Below, piece by piece: positions 43,773-51,494 of a stretch of 64,000 nt of DNA. Origin of the DNA: an uncultured Oscillospiraceae bacterium (GTDB taxonomy: Bacteria > Bacillota > Clostridia > Oscillospirales > Acutalibacteraceae); the NCBI GenBank assembly GCA_900542575.1, contig UQOE01000004.1, positions 1 through 64,000 on the forward strand, read 5' to 3'. The notes under the pieces were generated by a model that worked only from the letters and a program-made list of their open reading frames with translations, did no database searches and was not told the origin of the DNA. Made by a program: the position numbers and the translations under genes. Numbering within the stretch: the first letter of the stretch is position 1; each line of letters begins with the position of its first letter.

Positions 43773-44933
43773 ATGATCTGTAAATACTGCGGAAGACAGA
43801 TTCCGGAAGATTCCCATGTCTGCCCGTACTGTGGGAAAAAACTGGAGGCCTCTATCCACTCCCCAAACCATTGGAATTCGGAAGAACCTGCGGAAAATAC
43901 ACAGGCGGATGAGCTGAGGCGGCGCGCCGCAGCGGCCAATCAGCAGGATGCGGAGCAGAGGGAATCGGCCAGCCGTCCTTCCACATTTACCACGGAGGAA
44001 AAAGAGGCCGAAGAGGCGCCGCCAGAAGAAGGCGGACCGGACCAGGAAAAGCACCGGAAACGGAACCGCATCCTGATGATCGTCCTTATCGTCCTGCTGG
44101 CTGCCATTATTGCAGTGGTCGTCGTACTGGCGGTCAACAGCGGGCACTCCAATGGGAACCGTTCCAACCGCCCCAACCAGAATGCCCAGTCGCATGACTA
44201 CAATAATCTCCCGGACTTTTCCTATGAAGATGCGTCGAACCAGGATTCCAGCTCCGCCAAAGATATGGTGAAATCGCCGCCGAAGGCGAACAAAGTCCCA
44301 GCTGTCTCTTCGTTCCGGCCTCAGCTGGAACGTCAGGATACGCCAGGCGTTCCGGACAGCCGTGAGAAAGAGGCACCGAAGCACTATTACTTCGACGATG
44401 TCAAAGACACTCTGCCGGATACCATTGTCCAGAATGTCGAGGCGGGCGCCGGCGACCTCCAGATTATGCCGATCAAGGCCTCCTATTCCGGAGACAAACT
44501 AATCGTCAATGCCTATATCTACAACGGTCTGGACACGAGAGCCTATTTCGACATCGACCACATTGAGCTCTATGCAGCCAGCGACGACAGCGACCAGGAG
44601 CTTCTCGCCTGGTCCAACTCGGACCGGATTCTCACCGGGGAGGACTCCGACGACCCGTGGATGTACTATCCGGGTGAAATCGGCTATGTTACGCTGACTT
44701 TCTCTAATCCGTACTCCCCGCCGGCCGATGAGACGGAGACAGACCCCTCTGAGGAGACCACCGACCCAACCGAGGAGACGACTATTGTCGAGGACGCGGT
44801 CGGCACGACGACCGACGATGCTTCCAGTTCCATAGATCCGAACCGCGGCGAAGGTTTTGTCACCGGATTCGACCTCAGCAAGCCGTCGTATTACTACGTC
44901 ATATTCAATTACAATTCTCATTACAACGAGTAA
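43773..44933 (+). CDS. Zinc-ribbon single-pass membrane protein
   Basis: 386 residues, 2 bases after the ackA stop. The N-terminus MICKYCGRQIPEDSHVCPYCGKKL has two CxxC pairs forming a zinc ribbon. A linker rich in Glu and Arg leads to one membrane helix (about residues 104-126, ILMIVLIVLLAAIIAVVVVLAV). The outside part is acidic, with a Glu/Thr-rich stretch TDPTEETT (about 330-345) near its end. The function is not known; the coupling to ackA is likely transcriptional only. Ends in a strong terminator. Confidence 0.7.
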   Translation: MICKYCGRQIPEDSHVCPYCGKKLEASIHSPNHWNSEEPAENTQADELRRRAAAANQQDAEQRESASRPSTFTTEEKEAEEAPPEEGGPDQEKHRKRNRILMIVLIVLLAAIIAVVVVLAVNSGHSNGNRSNRPNQNAQSHDYNNLPDFSYEDASNQDSSSAKDMVKSPPKANKVPAVSSFRPQLERQDTPGVPDSREKEAPKHYYFDDVKDTLPDTIVQNVEAGAGDLQIMPIKASYSGDKLIVNAYIYNGLDTRAYFDIDHIELYAASDDSDQELLAWSNSDRILTGEDSDDPWMYYPGEIGYVTLTFSNPYSPPADETETDPSEETTDPTEETTIVEDAVGTTTDDASSSIDPNRGEGFVTGFDLSKPSYYYVIFNYNSHYNE

Positions 44934-44973
44934 AAAACAGCGGACAGCCGGAAAGGGCTGTCCGCTGTTTTTG
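44933..44973 (+). terminator. Terminator of ackA operon
   Basis: A perfect 17-bp stem beginning AAAAACAGCGGACAGCC, loop GGAAAG, ending in TTTTT. Confidence 0.93.
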
Positions 44974-44990
44974 TGCTGTCTGTCGGAAGC

Positions 44991-45491
44991 TCAGTCAAAC
45001 AGCTCGTGGACTTTCGTGGAGATCTGTCTGCCGTAGCGGATGCACCGGTCTCTGCAGGAAGCCAGATTGCCAGCCGCCGCGGTCGGTCCGATGTGGATCG
45101 GCGGCATGCCGTATTCGGAGCCGCTGGAATAGACCAGCATCCCGTAGACCAGAATGTGGTTGTAGATGCTCATGATGGCCAGCTCGCCGCCGCCGCCGAA
45201 AGGGCTGTTCTCGGTGGCAAATGCAGAGCCGATCTTGCCGCCGAGTTTGTATTTGGCGCCTTTGGTGTCAAACCATTTCTTCATCTGCCAGCACATATTG
45301 GCGTAGTAGACCGGGGTGCCGAACAGGACTGCCCGGCTCTCCGCGAGGAAGTCTGTGTCCCAGTTTTCTTCGTCATTGAGTGGAAAATACCGGACCTCGG
45401 TGTCCGGAACCGATTCCAGACCCTCCCGTATCATGTCGGCCATCTTTTCTGTGTGGCCGGTCTCGCTGTGAAAGATAATGCTGATTTTCAT
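44991..45491 (-). CDS. Flavodoxin-fold oxidoreductase
   Basis: 166 residues from the ATG at 45491 (AGGAGG upstream). The FMN loop is HSETGHTEKMAD (residues 8-19); GTPVYYANMCWQMKKWFD is typical of NAD(P)H:quinone/WrbA-like flavoproteins. Its start overlaps the end of trmD (ATGA), so it is translated from the trmD mRNA. The electron acceptor is unknown. It is the third gene of DUF4180-trmD-flavoprotein. Confidence 0.82.
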   Translation of the reverse strand: MKISIIFHSETGHTEKMADMIREGLESVPDTEVRYFPLNDEENWDTDFLAESRAVLFGTPVYYANMCWQMKKWFDTKGAKYKLGGKIGSAFATENSPFGGGGELAIMSIYNHILVYGMLVYSSGSEYGMPPIHIGPTAAAGNLASCRDRCIRYGRQISTKVHELFD

Positions 45492-46216
45492 ATCGTTTCC
45501 TCCTGATATCCGTTTTCCCGCAGCCATTGCTTTTCCTCGTCGGTCAGTGTGCGAGCCTGCAGCAGATCGGGCCGGCGGGCTGCGGTGCGCAGAAGCGCTT
45601 CCCGGTGCCGCCAGCGTTCCACTTTTCCGTGGTCGCCGGAGAGCAGGATCTCCGGGACTTTCTCGCCGCGGAAATCGGCGGGTTTTGTGTACTGGGGATA
45701 CTCCAGCAGGCCGTGCTCGAAGGACTCCTCCTCCAGCGACGCCGGGCGCAGGATGTCCGGCAGCAGCCGCGCGATGGAGTCGATTATGACCATACAGGCA
45801 GTTTCCCCTCCGGTCAGAATATAGTCGCCGATGGACACGGTGCGGTCCACATGTGAAAAAATGCGCTCATCCATGCCCTCGTAGTGGCCGCAGACGAGGA
45901 TGAGGTGTTCCTGTGCGGCAAACTCGTGCGCTGTCTGCTGGCTGTAGACCTCGCCGGCGGGGGACGTGGCCACGGTCAGACAGCACGGAGTCGCTTTGTC
46001 CGCCAGGGCATCCAGTACGGGCTGACAGCGTAGCACCATGCCGGCCCCGCCCCCGAAGGGAGAGTCGTCCACATGGCGGAAGCTTCCCGGCGCGTAGTCC
46101 CGGATGTCGACAATTTCCACTTCCAGTGCGCCTTTGCGCTGTGCCCGTGCCGGGACCGGCATGGCGAGGAGGCTGTTAAACGCCTCCGGGCAGACCGTGA
46201 GAACCGTCAGCTTCAA
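45488..46216 (-). CDS. trmD: tRNA (guanine-N1)-methyltransferase
   Basis: 242 residues of the SPOUT family: methylates G37 in tRNAs reading CNN and similar codons, preventing +1 frameshifts. Motifs: DDSPFGGGAGMVLRCQPV (about residues 50-67), LVCGHYEGMDERI, SIGDYILTGGE, and the C-terminal VPEILLSGDHGKVERWR. Usually lies in rpsP-rimM-trmD-rplS, but here the partners are a DUF4180 gene (start overlap 4 bases) and a flavoprotein gene, so the operon is rearranged. Confidence 0.96.
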   Translation of the reverse strand: MKLTVLTVCPEAFNSLLAMPVPARAQRKGALEVEIVDIRDYAPGSFRHVDDSPFGGGAGMVLRCQPVLDALADKATPCCLTVATSPAGEVYSQQTAHEFAAQEHLILVCGHYEGMDERIFSHVDRTVSIGDYILTGGETACMVIIDSIARLLPDILRPASLEEESFEHGLLEYPQYTKPADFRGEKVPEILLSGDHGKVERWRHREALLRTAARRPDLLQARTLTDEEKQWLRENGYQEETI

Positions 46217-46578
46217 GCGTTGGCCAGGCGCCGAACGGCCTCGTCCTCCGTCGGTGCGAAGAAGACGTCCTTACCCTGGTTGCTCTCATAGATGAAATCA
46301 TGGAGCGGCTTGCTTGTGTAGTTCGAAAAGTCGCCGAATACGGCGAATTTGGCCTGATAGTTGATGAATTTCTGCAGGACCTCGCCGGCGAGCCCGGAGC
46401 TGAGGAGGAAGAATTCTTCGGAGACAGCCTCTTTGGCGAAAGCAAGACGGTCTGCATGGTACTCGTATATTGCGGTCATGAGCAGATCTGTGGCAGACGC
46501 TGTATCAACAAGCTGCGGCTTCGAATCGGTGAGGACGGCGATGGTCCTGCCGTTCTGTGTAACGGTTTTCCAGGTCAT
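46213..46578 (-). CDS. DUF4180 family protein
   Basis: 121 residues, RBS AAGGAGG. The pattern LLSSGLAGEVLQKFINYQAKFAVFGDF with TSKPLHDFIYESNQGKDVFFAP fits the DUF4180 family, which has unknown function and is often found in Clostridia. It overlaps trmD by 4 bases (ATGA type) and probably shares its mRNA. No catalytic motif is seen. Confidence 0.82.
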   Translation of the reverse strand: MTWKTVTQNGRTIAVLTDSKPQLVDTASATDLLMTAIYEYHADRLAFAKEAVSEEFFLLSSGLAGEVLQKFINYQAKFAVFGDFSNYTSKPLHDFIYESNQGKDVFFAPTEDEAVRRLANA

Positions 46579-46600
46579 GAAAATTCCTCCTTATCTCCTT

Positions 46601-46638
46601 ATAAAAATTGCCCCTTTTGCCGGACGGACAAAAGGGGC
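46601..46638 (-). terminator. Terminator of the tRNA-Ala gene
   Basis: GCCCCTTTTG pairs with CAAAAGGGGC around TCCGTCCGG, then AATTTTTAT on the minus strand. Confidence 0.85.
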
Positions 46639-46642
46639 TTCC

Positions 46643-46718
46643 TGGTGGACCCGAAGGGATTCGAACCCTCGACCTCTCGGATGCGAACCGAACGCTCTCC
46701 CAACTGAGCTACGGGCCC
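46643..46718 (-). tRNA. tRNA-Ala (CGC)
   Basis: A 76-base cloverleaf with encoded CCA. Acceptor stem GGGCCCG/CGGGTCC contains the alanine identity pair G3:U70. The anticodon loop TTCGCAT gives anticodon CGC, reading GCG. It has its own promoter and terminator. Confidence 0.95.
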
Positions 46719-46731
46719 AAGAACGGTATCT

Positions 46732-46761
46732 ATTATAATGGCAAACGGCGGCACCCGTCAA
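46732..46761 (-). promoter_or_regulatory. Promoter of the tRNA-Ala gene
   Basis: Minus-strand TTGACG, 18 bases, TATAAT; overlaps the end of nth. Confidence 0.7.
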
Positions 46762-47393
46762 GAGAGAACTTTCCTGCAGATGCCGTCCGCAAGTACGCAG
46801 TTTTCGCAGTGGGGCTTCCTTGCAGTACATACCGCTCGGCCGTGCAGAACGCACCGGTGGCAGAAGTCGTTGCTCTCTTCCGGCGGCAGCAATTTGCGCA
46901 TGGCGAATTCAACTTTCTTGGGGTCTTTGGTGTCTACAAACCCCATGCGGTTGCAGAGGCGAATGGCGTGGGTGTCGGCGACAAAGACGCCGGGTACGTG
47001 GTAGACATCGCCGGCCACGAGGTTGGCGGTCTTTCGCCCGACACCGGCCAGTTTGCAGAGATCGTCGATGTTGTCCGGCACTTTCCCGTCGAAGTCATCC
47101 ATGATCTGGTTGGCCTGGCGGACGAGGTCCCGCGCCTTTGCCCGGTAAAAGCCGGTGGAACGGATCAGCTCTTCGACGTCGCCGACGTCCGCTTTTGCCA
47201 TGGAAGCGGCGTCCGGGTATTTTGCAAACAGCGCCGGGGTGACCAGATTGACCCGCGCGTCTGTGCACTGAGCCGAGAGACGGACGGCGACCAGCAGCTG
47301 ATAGGGGTTTTCGGAGAGCAGCGAACAGAGTGCGCCGGGATACTCCCTCTTCAGCGCTTCCACAGCAGCTGCTGCCCGTTCTTTTTTCGTCAT
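46758..47393 (-). CDS. nth: Endonuclease III (DNA glycosylase/AP lyase)
   Basis: 211 residues. Base-excision repair enzyme for oxidised pyrimidines. The helix-hairpin-helix KLAGVGRKTANLVAGDV (catalytic Lys in GRKTAN) precedes HAIRLCNRMGF. The 4Fe-4S cluster is at the C-terminus with cysteines in CTARKPHCENCVLADGIC; spacing is C-x6-C-x2-C-x6-C, one residue longer in the last interval than the common x5. Start at 47393 chosen since MTKKERAAAAV fits the family; an upstream ATG at 47411 has no clear RBS. Confidence 0.93.
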   Translation of the reverse strand: MTKKERAAAAVEALKREYPGALCSLLSENPYQLLVAVRLSAQCTDARVNLVTPALFAKYPDAASMAKADVGDVEELIRSTGFYRAKARDLVRQANQIMDDFDGKVPDNIDDLCKLAGVGRKTANLVAGDVYHVPGVFVADTHAIRLCNRMGFVDTKDPKKVEFAMRKLLPPEESNDFCHRCVLHGRAVCTARKPHCENCVLADGICRKVLS

Positions 47394-47498
47394 AACGACC
47401 ACGCTCCCCAATACAGATTGGAAAAATTATAGCAGAGAAACGGCGAAAACGCCAACTCACTGGTATAATAGAGTCATCCTATTTTATGGAGGCTGACT

Positions 47499-48152
47499 AT
47501 GGCATCGTTTCGAACGGCGCTGTTTGATTTTGACGGCACAATTGCAAACACGAAACCGGGCATTTATAACAGCATTAAATATGCGCTTGCACAGGAAAAC
47601 ATTCCGGTGGGAGACGAGTCCCGGCTGGACTATTTCATCGGCCCTCCGCTCTATGACGGCTTTTCTACGATCTACCTGACCGACGAGGCCACTACCGAGG
47701 AGCTGGTCCGCCAGTACCGTGTCTATTACGAAAAAAAGGGCGTCTATGAATGTGAGTTCTACCCCGGCATTCCGGAAATGCTGCGGGCCGTCAGGACCGC
47801 CGGCCTGAAGACCGCTGTGGTTTCCTCAAAGCCCAAACATTTTCTCGACATCGTCCTGCCGCATCTCGGAATTGACTCCCTGTTCGACGCCGTCGTAGGG
47901 CCGGAGATGGAAAACACCAATTCCGACAAGACTCGTCTCATTGCAGATGCCCTGTATCAAATTTGGGGCACCGCAGATGAACACACCGCCATGTGCGGCG
48001 ACCGGTTCTATGACATGTATGCTGCCAAAAAGGCCGGCGTCGTCGGAATCGGCACCCCCTACGGGTTTGGCTCACCGGAGGAACTGACCGGCGCCGGGGC
48101 AGAATTCCTCGCAGACAGTCCGGCAGAGCTTCAGCAAATTTTACTTTCCTGA
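47499..48152 (+). CDS. HAD hydrolase, phosphoglycolate-phosphatase-like
   Basis: 217 residues of a HAD-superfamily phosphatase. Motif I DFDGTIAN (residues 10-17), motif II VVSSKPKHF, and the acidic motif GDRFYDMYAAKKAGV. The cap domain between residues 20 and 85 is of the small-helical Gph type. Substrate not predictable. TATAAT-like bases precede it. It runs into the RelB-like gene after 14 bases, so an operon is likely. Confidence 0.85.
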   Translation: MASFRTALFDFDGTIANTKPGIYNSIKYALAQENIPVGDESRLDYFIGPPLYDGFSTIYLTDEATTEELVRQYRVYYEKKGVYECEFYPGIPEMLRAVRTAGLKTAVVSSKPKHFLDIVLPHLGIDSLFDAVVGPEMENTNSDKTRLIADALYQIWGTADEHTAMCGDRFYDMYAAKKAGVVGIGTPYGFGSPEELTGAGAEFLADSPAELQQILLS

Positions 48153-48166
48153 ATTCGGAGGATGCT

Positions 48167-48601
48167 ATGAATACTTTTTTTGAAGTTGAGATGGACGACG
48201 ATCTCCGCACCCAGTTTGACGAGGTGCTGAAAAAAGTCGGCCTGGATGAAAATACCGCCATCAACATTTTCGCAAAAGCTACCGTTCGCTACCAGCGCAT
48301 TCCTTTTGAACTGGCGGCGTTCCGTTCTCACGCCATCACCGGTGCGGCGAAGCGGCCACTGAAGGCGGCCCGCCAGTTCTTCGTCGACGGTGCGGTCAAT
48401 CTGAAGGAACGCATGAAAAAAGGGCTCGCCAAAGTTGGACTCGACGTGGACAAGATAGACCTCTCCCAGCTGAACTTTGCCAATATCGACCCCAATATGG
48501 TCCTGAATCTGACCGCCCAAATTCTGGATTTCATGAAGGACGGCTCTGCCTCCGGCAGCAGTGACCATCATGACAAGAAAGACGACAGCCGCTTCTTCTA
48601 A
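48167..48601 (+). CDS. RelB/DinJ-type antitoxin-like protein with C-terminal extension
   Basis: 144 residues. The first 50 resemble a RelB/DinJ ribbon-helix-helix antitoxin (DDDLRTQFDEVLKKVGLDENTAINIFAKATVRYQRIPFEL). The rest is a basic-to-acidic extension with no known domain and ends KKDDSRFF. No RelE/YafQ toxin gene follows; the gene ends in a terminator. It could be a regulator derived from an antitoxin. Operon with the HAD gene (14-base gap). Confidence 0.65.
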   Translation: MNTFFEVEMDDDLRTQFDEVLKKVGLDENTAINIFAKATVRYQRIPFELAAFRSHAITGAAKRPLKAARQFFVDGAVNLKERMKKGLAKVGLDVDKIDLSQLNFANIDPNMVLNLTAQILDFMKDGSASGSSDHHDKKDDSRFF

Positions 48602-48633
48602 GCAGGGAGATGCCAGACAGATCTTATAACAGA

Positions 48634-48671
48634 GGACTGCTGCAGAAAAAATTCCTGCAGCAGTCCTTTTG
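48634..48671 (+). terminator. Terminator of the HAD-RelB operon
   Basis: GGACTGCTGCAG and CTGCAGCAGTCC, exact complements, then TTTT. Confidence 0.9.
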
Positions 48672-48695
48672 TGCTTCTTCTGTATTGCGGCAATA

Positions 48696-49187
48696 TTATA
48701 CACTTTTTTCCGTCGGATTGTTCAGCTCCTGACTCTTCGCCGCATAGGCCGCGGCACTGTCGCGGTTTGCCTGAATTTCCTCCGGGGTCAGCGGGCGGAC
48801 GACTTTGGCGGGGGAGCCCATCAGCAGGACCCCGTCGGGGAACTCCCGGTTCTGCGGAACCAGCGTGCCGGCGGCGACCAGACTGTCGTTTCCAATGCGG
48901 CAGCCGTTGAGGAGAATGGAACCCATGCCGACAAGGGTGTTGCTGCCTATGGTGCATCCGTGCAGGATAGCACCGTGGCCGACGGTGACGCCTTCCCCGA
49001 TGGAGAGCGGAAATCCCCGGTCGGCGTGGAGGATACAGCCATCCTGAATGTTGGTGCGGGAGCCGATGCGAATCGGCGCACTGTCGCCTCGGATGACCGC
49101 GTTGTACCAGACGGAGCAGCGGGAGCCGAAGCGGACATCTCCGACAATGCGGGCGCCCTCTGCAGTGGGGACAAATGTGTGTTTCAT
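48696..49187 (-). CDS. Gamma-carbonic-anhydrase-like left-handed beta-helix protein
   Basis: 163 residues from the ATG at 49187 (AGGAGG upstream). Hexapeptide repeats (IVGDVRFGSRCSVWYNAVIRGD, then NIQDGCILHAD) build a left-handed beta helix. Metal-ligand histidines are in ILHAD and VGHGAILHGC, as in gamma carbonic anhydrases (YrdA/PaaY type). Enzyme activity is variable in this family. Single gene facing the VWA operon. Confidence 0.88.
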   Translation of the reverse strand: MKHTFVPTAEGARIVGDVRFGSRCSVWYNAVIRGDSAPIRIGSRTNIQDGCILHADRGFPLSIGEGVTVGHGAILHGCTIGSNTLVGMGSILLNGCRIGNDSLVAAGTLVPQNREFPDGVLLMGSPAKVVRPLTPEEIQANRDSAAAYAAKSQELNNPTEKSV

Positions 49188-49306
49188 AGGGGACCTCCTG
49201 AAAACTGCAGCCGTTTCCCACTTGGAGAAACGGGAAAGCATGTTACAATGATAACAATTACAGGGTAGCAGATACCTGTGAATATTTTTTGTCCGGAGGT
49301 GATCCC

Positions 49307-50617
49307 GTGGAGGACCGCGAGAATGAGGCGAGAGAGCTGGCCTATGATGTCCTGAAGGAGAGCAGCAGCCTTCTGCTCGTACGGCTTCGTTATCTGAGCC
49401 GGGCGGTGGCTCAGCTGCCCTGTGCTGCCAACGATAAAATGTCCTTCGGAACAGATGGCACTGCGCTCTACTTTGAACCGTGGTCGCTTCTGGTACTCTA
49501 TCAGGCAGATCCAAAATCGGTGGCGAGAAACTATCTGCACAGCATCCTGCACTGTATCTTTCTGCATCCGTTTGTCGGAACAAATATGGACCAGGATGCC
49601 TGGAATCTGGCGACCGATATGGCGGTGGAGTATCTGATCAACGATCTGAATCTCCCGGAGCTGCAGTCCCGGCGGGCGGCGCAGCAGGCGGCCTTCCAGA
49701 AGGACATGAAAGAAAATGTGGAGATGGTCACGGCGGAGCGGCTGTATCACAGAATCAAAGAAAAACATTTTTCGCCGAAAGAGATGCACGAGCTCCGGGC
49801 CCTCTTTGTCGGAGATGAGCACGGTCTCTGGTACGGAAAGATGGATCCCGCGAACGCGAAACAGATACAGACGGACCGGGAGCAGGTCTGGAAAGAGGTC
49901 TCGCGCCGGGTGCAGACGCAGGCGGAGACGCTGGACCGAAATAAAGAGGGGAGCGGGGCCATGTCCCAGGCTCTGGCCGAGCTGCACCGGACAAAGGTAA
50001 GCTATGAGACCTTCCTGCGCAAATTTGGCACGCGCGGCGAAGCGCTGCGCCCGTCGGCCGAGGAGTTTGATTATGCTTATTACCTCTACGGAATGGAACA
50101 CTATGGCAATATGCCGCTGGTGGAACCGCTGGAATACTCCGAACAGCGGCGCATCCGGGATTTCGTCATTGCCATTGACACGTCCGGCTCCGTCAAGGGA
50201 GACATGGTGCAGTCCTTCGTGCAGAAGACGTTTGAAATTCTGCAGCAAAAGGGCAATTTCTTCTCCCACATGAATCTTTTCCTCATTCAGTGCGATAATA
50301 AAATTGAGGAGGCAGTCCATCTTCAATCGGAGCGGGAGCTGGAGGAATACCTGAAGACGATGGAGATCCACGGGCTCGGGACAACGGACTTCCGCCCGGT
50401 GTTCCGCTACGTGGAAGATCTGCAACGCAGCGGAGAACTGCGGCAGCTCCAGGGACTGCTCTATTTTACCGACGGCAGAGGAACCTTCCCCAAACATAAG
50501 CCGCCCTACCCCACGGCGTTTATCCTGCATGAGAAAAATTTGGAGAACCAATCCGTCCCGCCCTGGGCGGGGAAGCTGATTGTGACAGAGGAGGAGATTC
50601 GCAACGGAACATTCTGA
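49307..50617 (+). CDS. DUF2201/VWA-like protein (putative metallopeptidase plus VWA domain)
   Basis: 436 residues from a GTG with GGAGGTG 5 bases upstream. The N-terminal DUF2201 region has HSILHCIFLHPF (about residues 78-89), a His-rich pattern like a metallopeptidase helix. The C-terminal half is a von Willebrand A-like domain with the MIDAS motifs DTSGSVKGD (about 286-294), GLGTTDF and YFTDGRG. The gene is the first of VWA-LRR-MoxR, an arrangement common for MoxR ATPases with VWA partners. The target complex is unknown. Confidence 0.8.
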   Translation: MEDRENEARELAYDVLKESSSLLLVRLRYLSRAVAQLPCAANDKMSFGTDGTALYFEPWSLLVLYQADPKSVARNYLHSILHCIFLHPFVGTNMDQDAWNLATDMAVEYLINDLNLPELQSRRAAQQAAFQKDMKENVEMVTAERLYHRIKEKHFSPKEMHELRALFVGDEHGLWYGKMDPANAKQIQTDREQVWKEVSRRVQTQAETLDRNKEGSGAMSQALAELHRTKVSYETFLRKFGTRGEALRPSAEEFDYAYYLYGMEHYGNMPLVEPLEYSEQRRIRDFVIAIDTSGSVKGDMVQSFVQKTFEILQQKGNFFSHMNLFLIQCDNKIEEAVHLQSERELEEYLKTMEIHGLGTTDFRPVFRYVEDLQRSGELRQLQGLLYFTDGRGTFPKHKPPYPTAFILHEKNLENQSVPPWAGKLIVTEEEIRNGTF

Positions 50618-50618
50618 G

Positions 50619-51494
50619 ATTCGTGACGGCGTCCTGATAATCCCGGAGTCGTGGGACGCCATCCAGGAAGGTTCATTCTCCGGCCAGGGCGGGTTTCAGT
50701 CGGTACAGTTCCCCTCCCACCCGATTGCACTGGAGGGAGAGGGATTTCTCGGCTGCAGCGACCTGCGGGAAATCCGTTTCCCGGATTGGGCAGAGGAGAT
50801 CCCCGCCGGTTTCTTAAGTGCCAACGAGCGGCTGACCGCAGTCCGCCTTCCGGCTCATCTGCGCCGAATCGGCGAAGGAGCGTTTCTGCTCTGTGAAAAT
50901 CTGGCTGAGATCGATTTCCCGGATTCCCTGGAATGCATCGACAATGTCGCGTTCTATGGAACTGGCCTGCAGCAGATTGCCCTGCCGGAGGCGACCGGCA
51001 AGGTTGGGCAGGCCGCGTTCGGCGGCTGTCCCAATCTGGTCCGCATTGAGGTCAACAGTCCATTGGTATCCGGGGACCCCTTTTTCCTCTCTGATCCGGA
51101 CACCGGCGGAGAGGCGCTGCTCGGAGATGAAACGCCCTGCCGGATTCGGGAAGGCTATCTTGCAAAAGGGATCCCGGACGATCCGGACGATCTCTGCTGG
51201 AAATGGTATGCACTGCTCTGGGCAGCGGACCCCGCCCGCCACAGCGCGGAAGTCGGAACGGCGGTTGCAGGATGGATCTCACAGCATGAGCAGCTTCTGA
51301 TGGAGCTGATCTTTCGCCAGGAGAACACCGCCGCACTGCGCACTTTGGTGGAACGGCACTGCCTGGCAGAAGAAAATTTGGAGACTTACCGCACCCGTGC
51401 GCTGGAAATTGGAAACCCCGAGCTCACCGCACTCCTTCTGGATGCGGCGGAGCCGACCGATACGGTCAGTCTGGAGGAGGAATTCGCCCTATGA
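50619..51494 (+). CDS. BspA-type leucine-rich repeat protein with non-AUG start
   Basis: 291 residues. LRR_5 repeats such as ALEGEGFLGCSDLREIRFPD and RIGEGAFLLCENLAEIDFPD span residues about 20-140; the rest has no known domain. No signal peptide. No ATG, GTG or TTG lies in frame before 51063. The natural family start (M-x-DGVLIIPE) falls on ATT at 50619, 2 bases after the stop of the VWA gene, so reinitiation at ATT is the likeliest explanation. It overlaps MoxR by 4 bases. Confidence 0.65.
   Translation: MRDGVLIIPESWDAIQEGSFSGQGGFQSVQFPSHPIALEGEGFLGCSDLREIRFPDWAEEIPAGFLSANERLTAVRLPAHLRRIGEGAFLLCENLAEIDFPDSLECIDNVAFYGTGLQQIALPEATGKVGQAAFGGCPNLVRIEVNSPLVSGDPFFLSDPDTGGEALLGDETPCRIREGYLAKGIPDDPDDLCWKWYALLWAADPARHSAEVGTAVAGWISQHEQLLMELIFRQENTAALRTLVERHCLAEENLETYRTRALEIGNPELTALLLDAAEPTDTVSLEEEFAL

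Noticed and set aside
48167..48601. Complete toxin-antitoxin module
   Set aside because: No toxin reading frame lies upstream or downstream; a terminator closes the unit.
50589..50635. Programmed +1 frameshift joining the VWA and LRR genes
   Set aside because: The Shine-Dalgarno-like GGAGGAG is 18 bases from the TGA, not the 3 bases of prfB, and tRNA-Phe on TTC cannot re-pair with TCT. Reinitiation at ATT is simpler.
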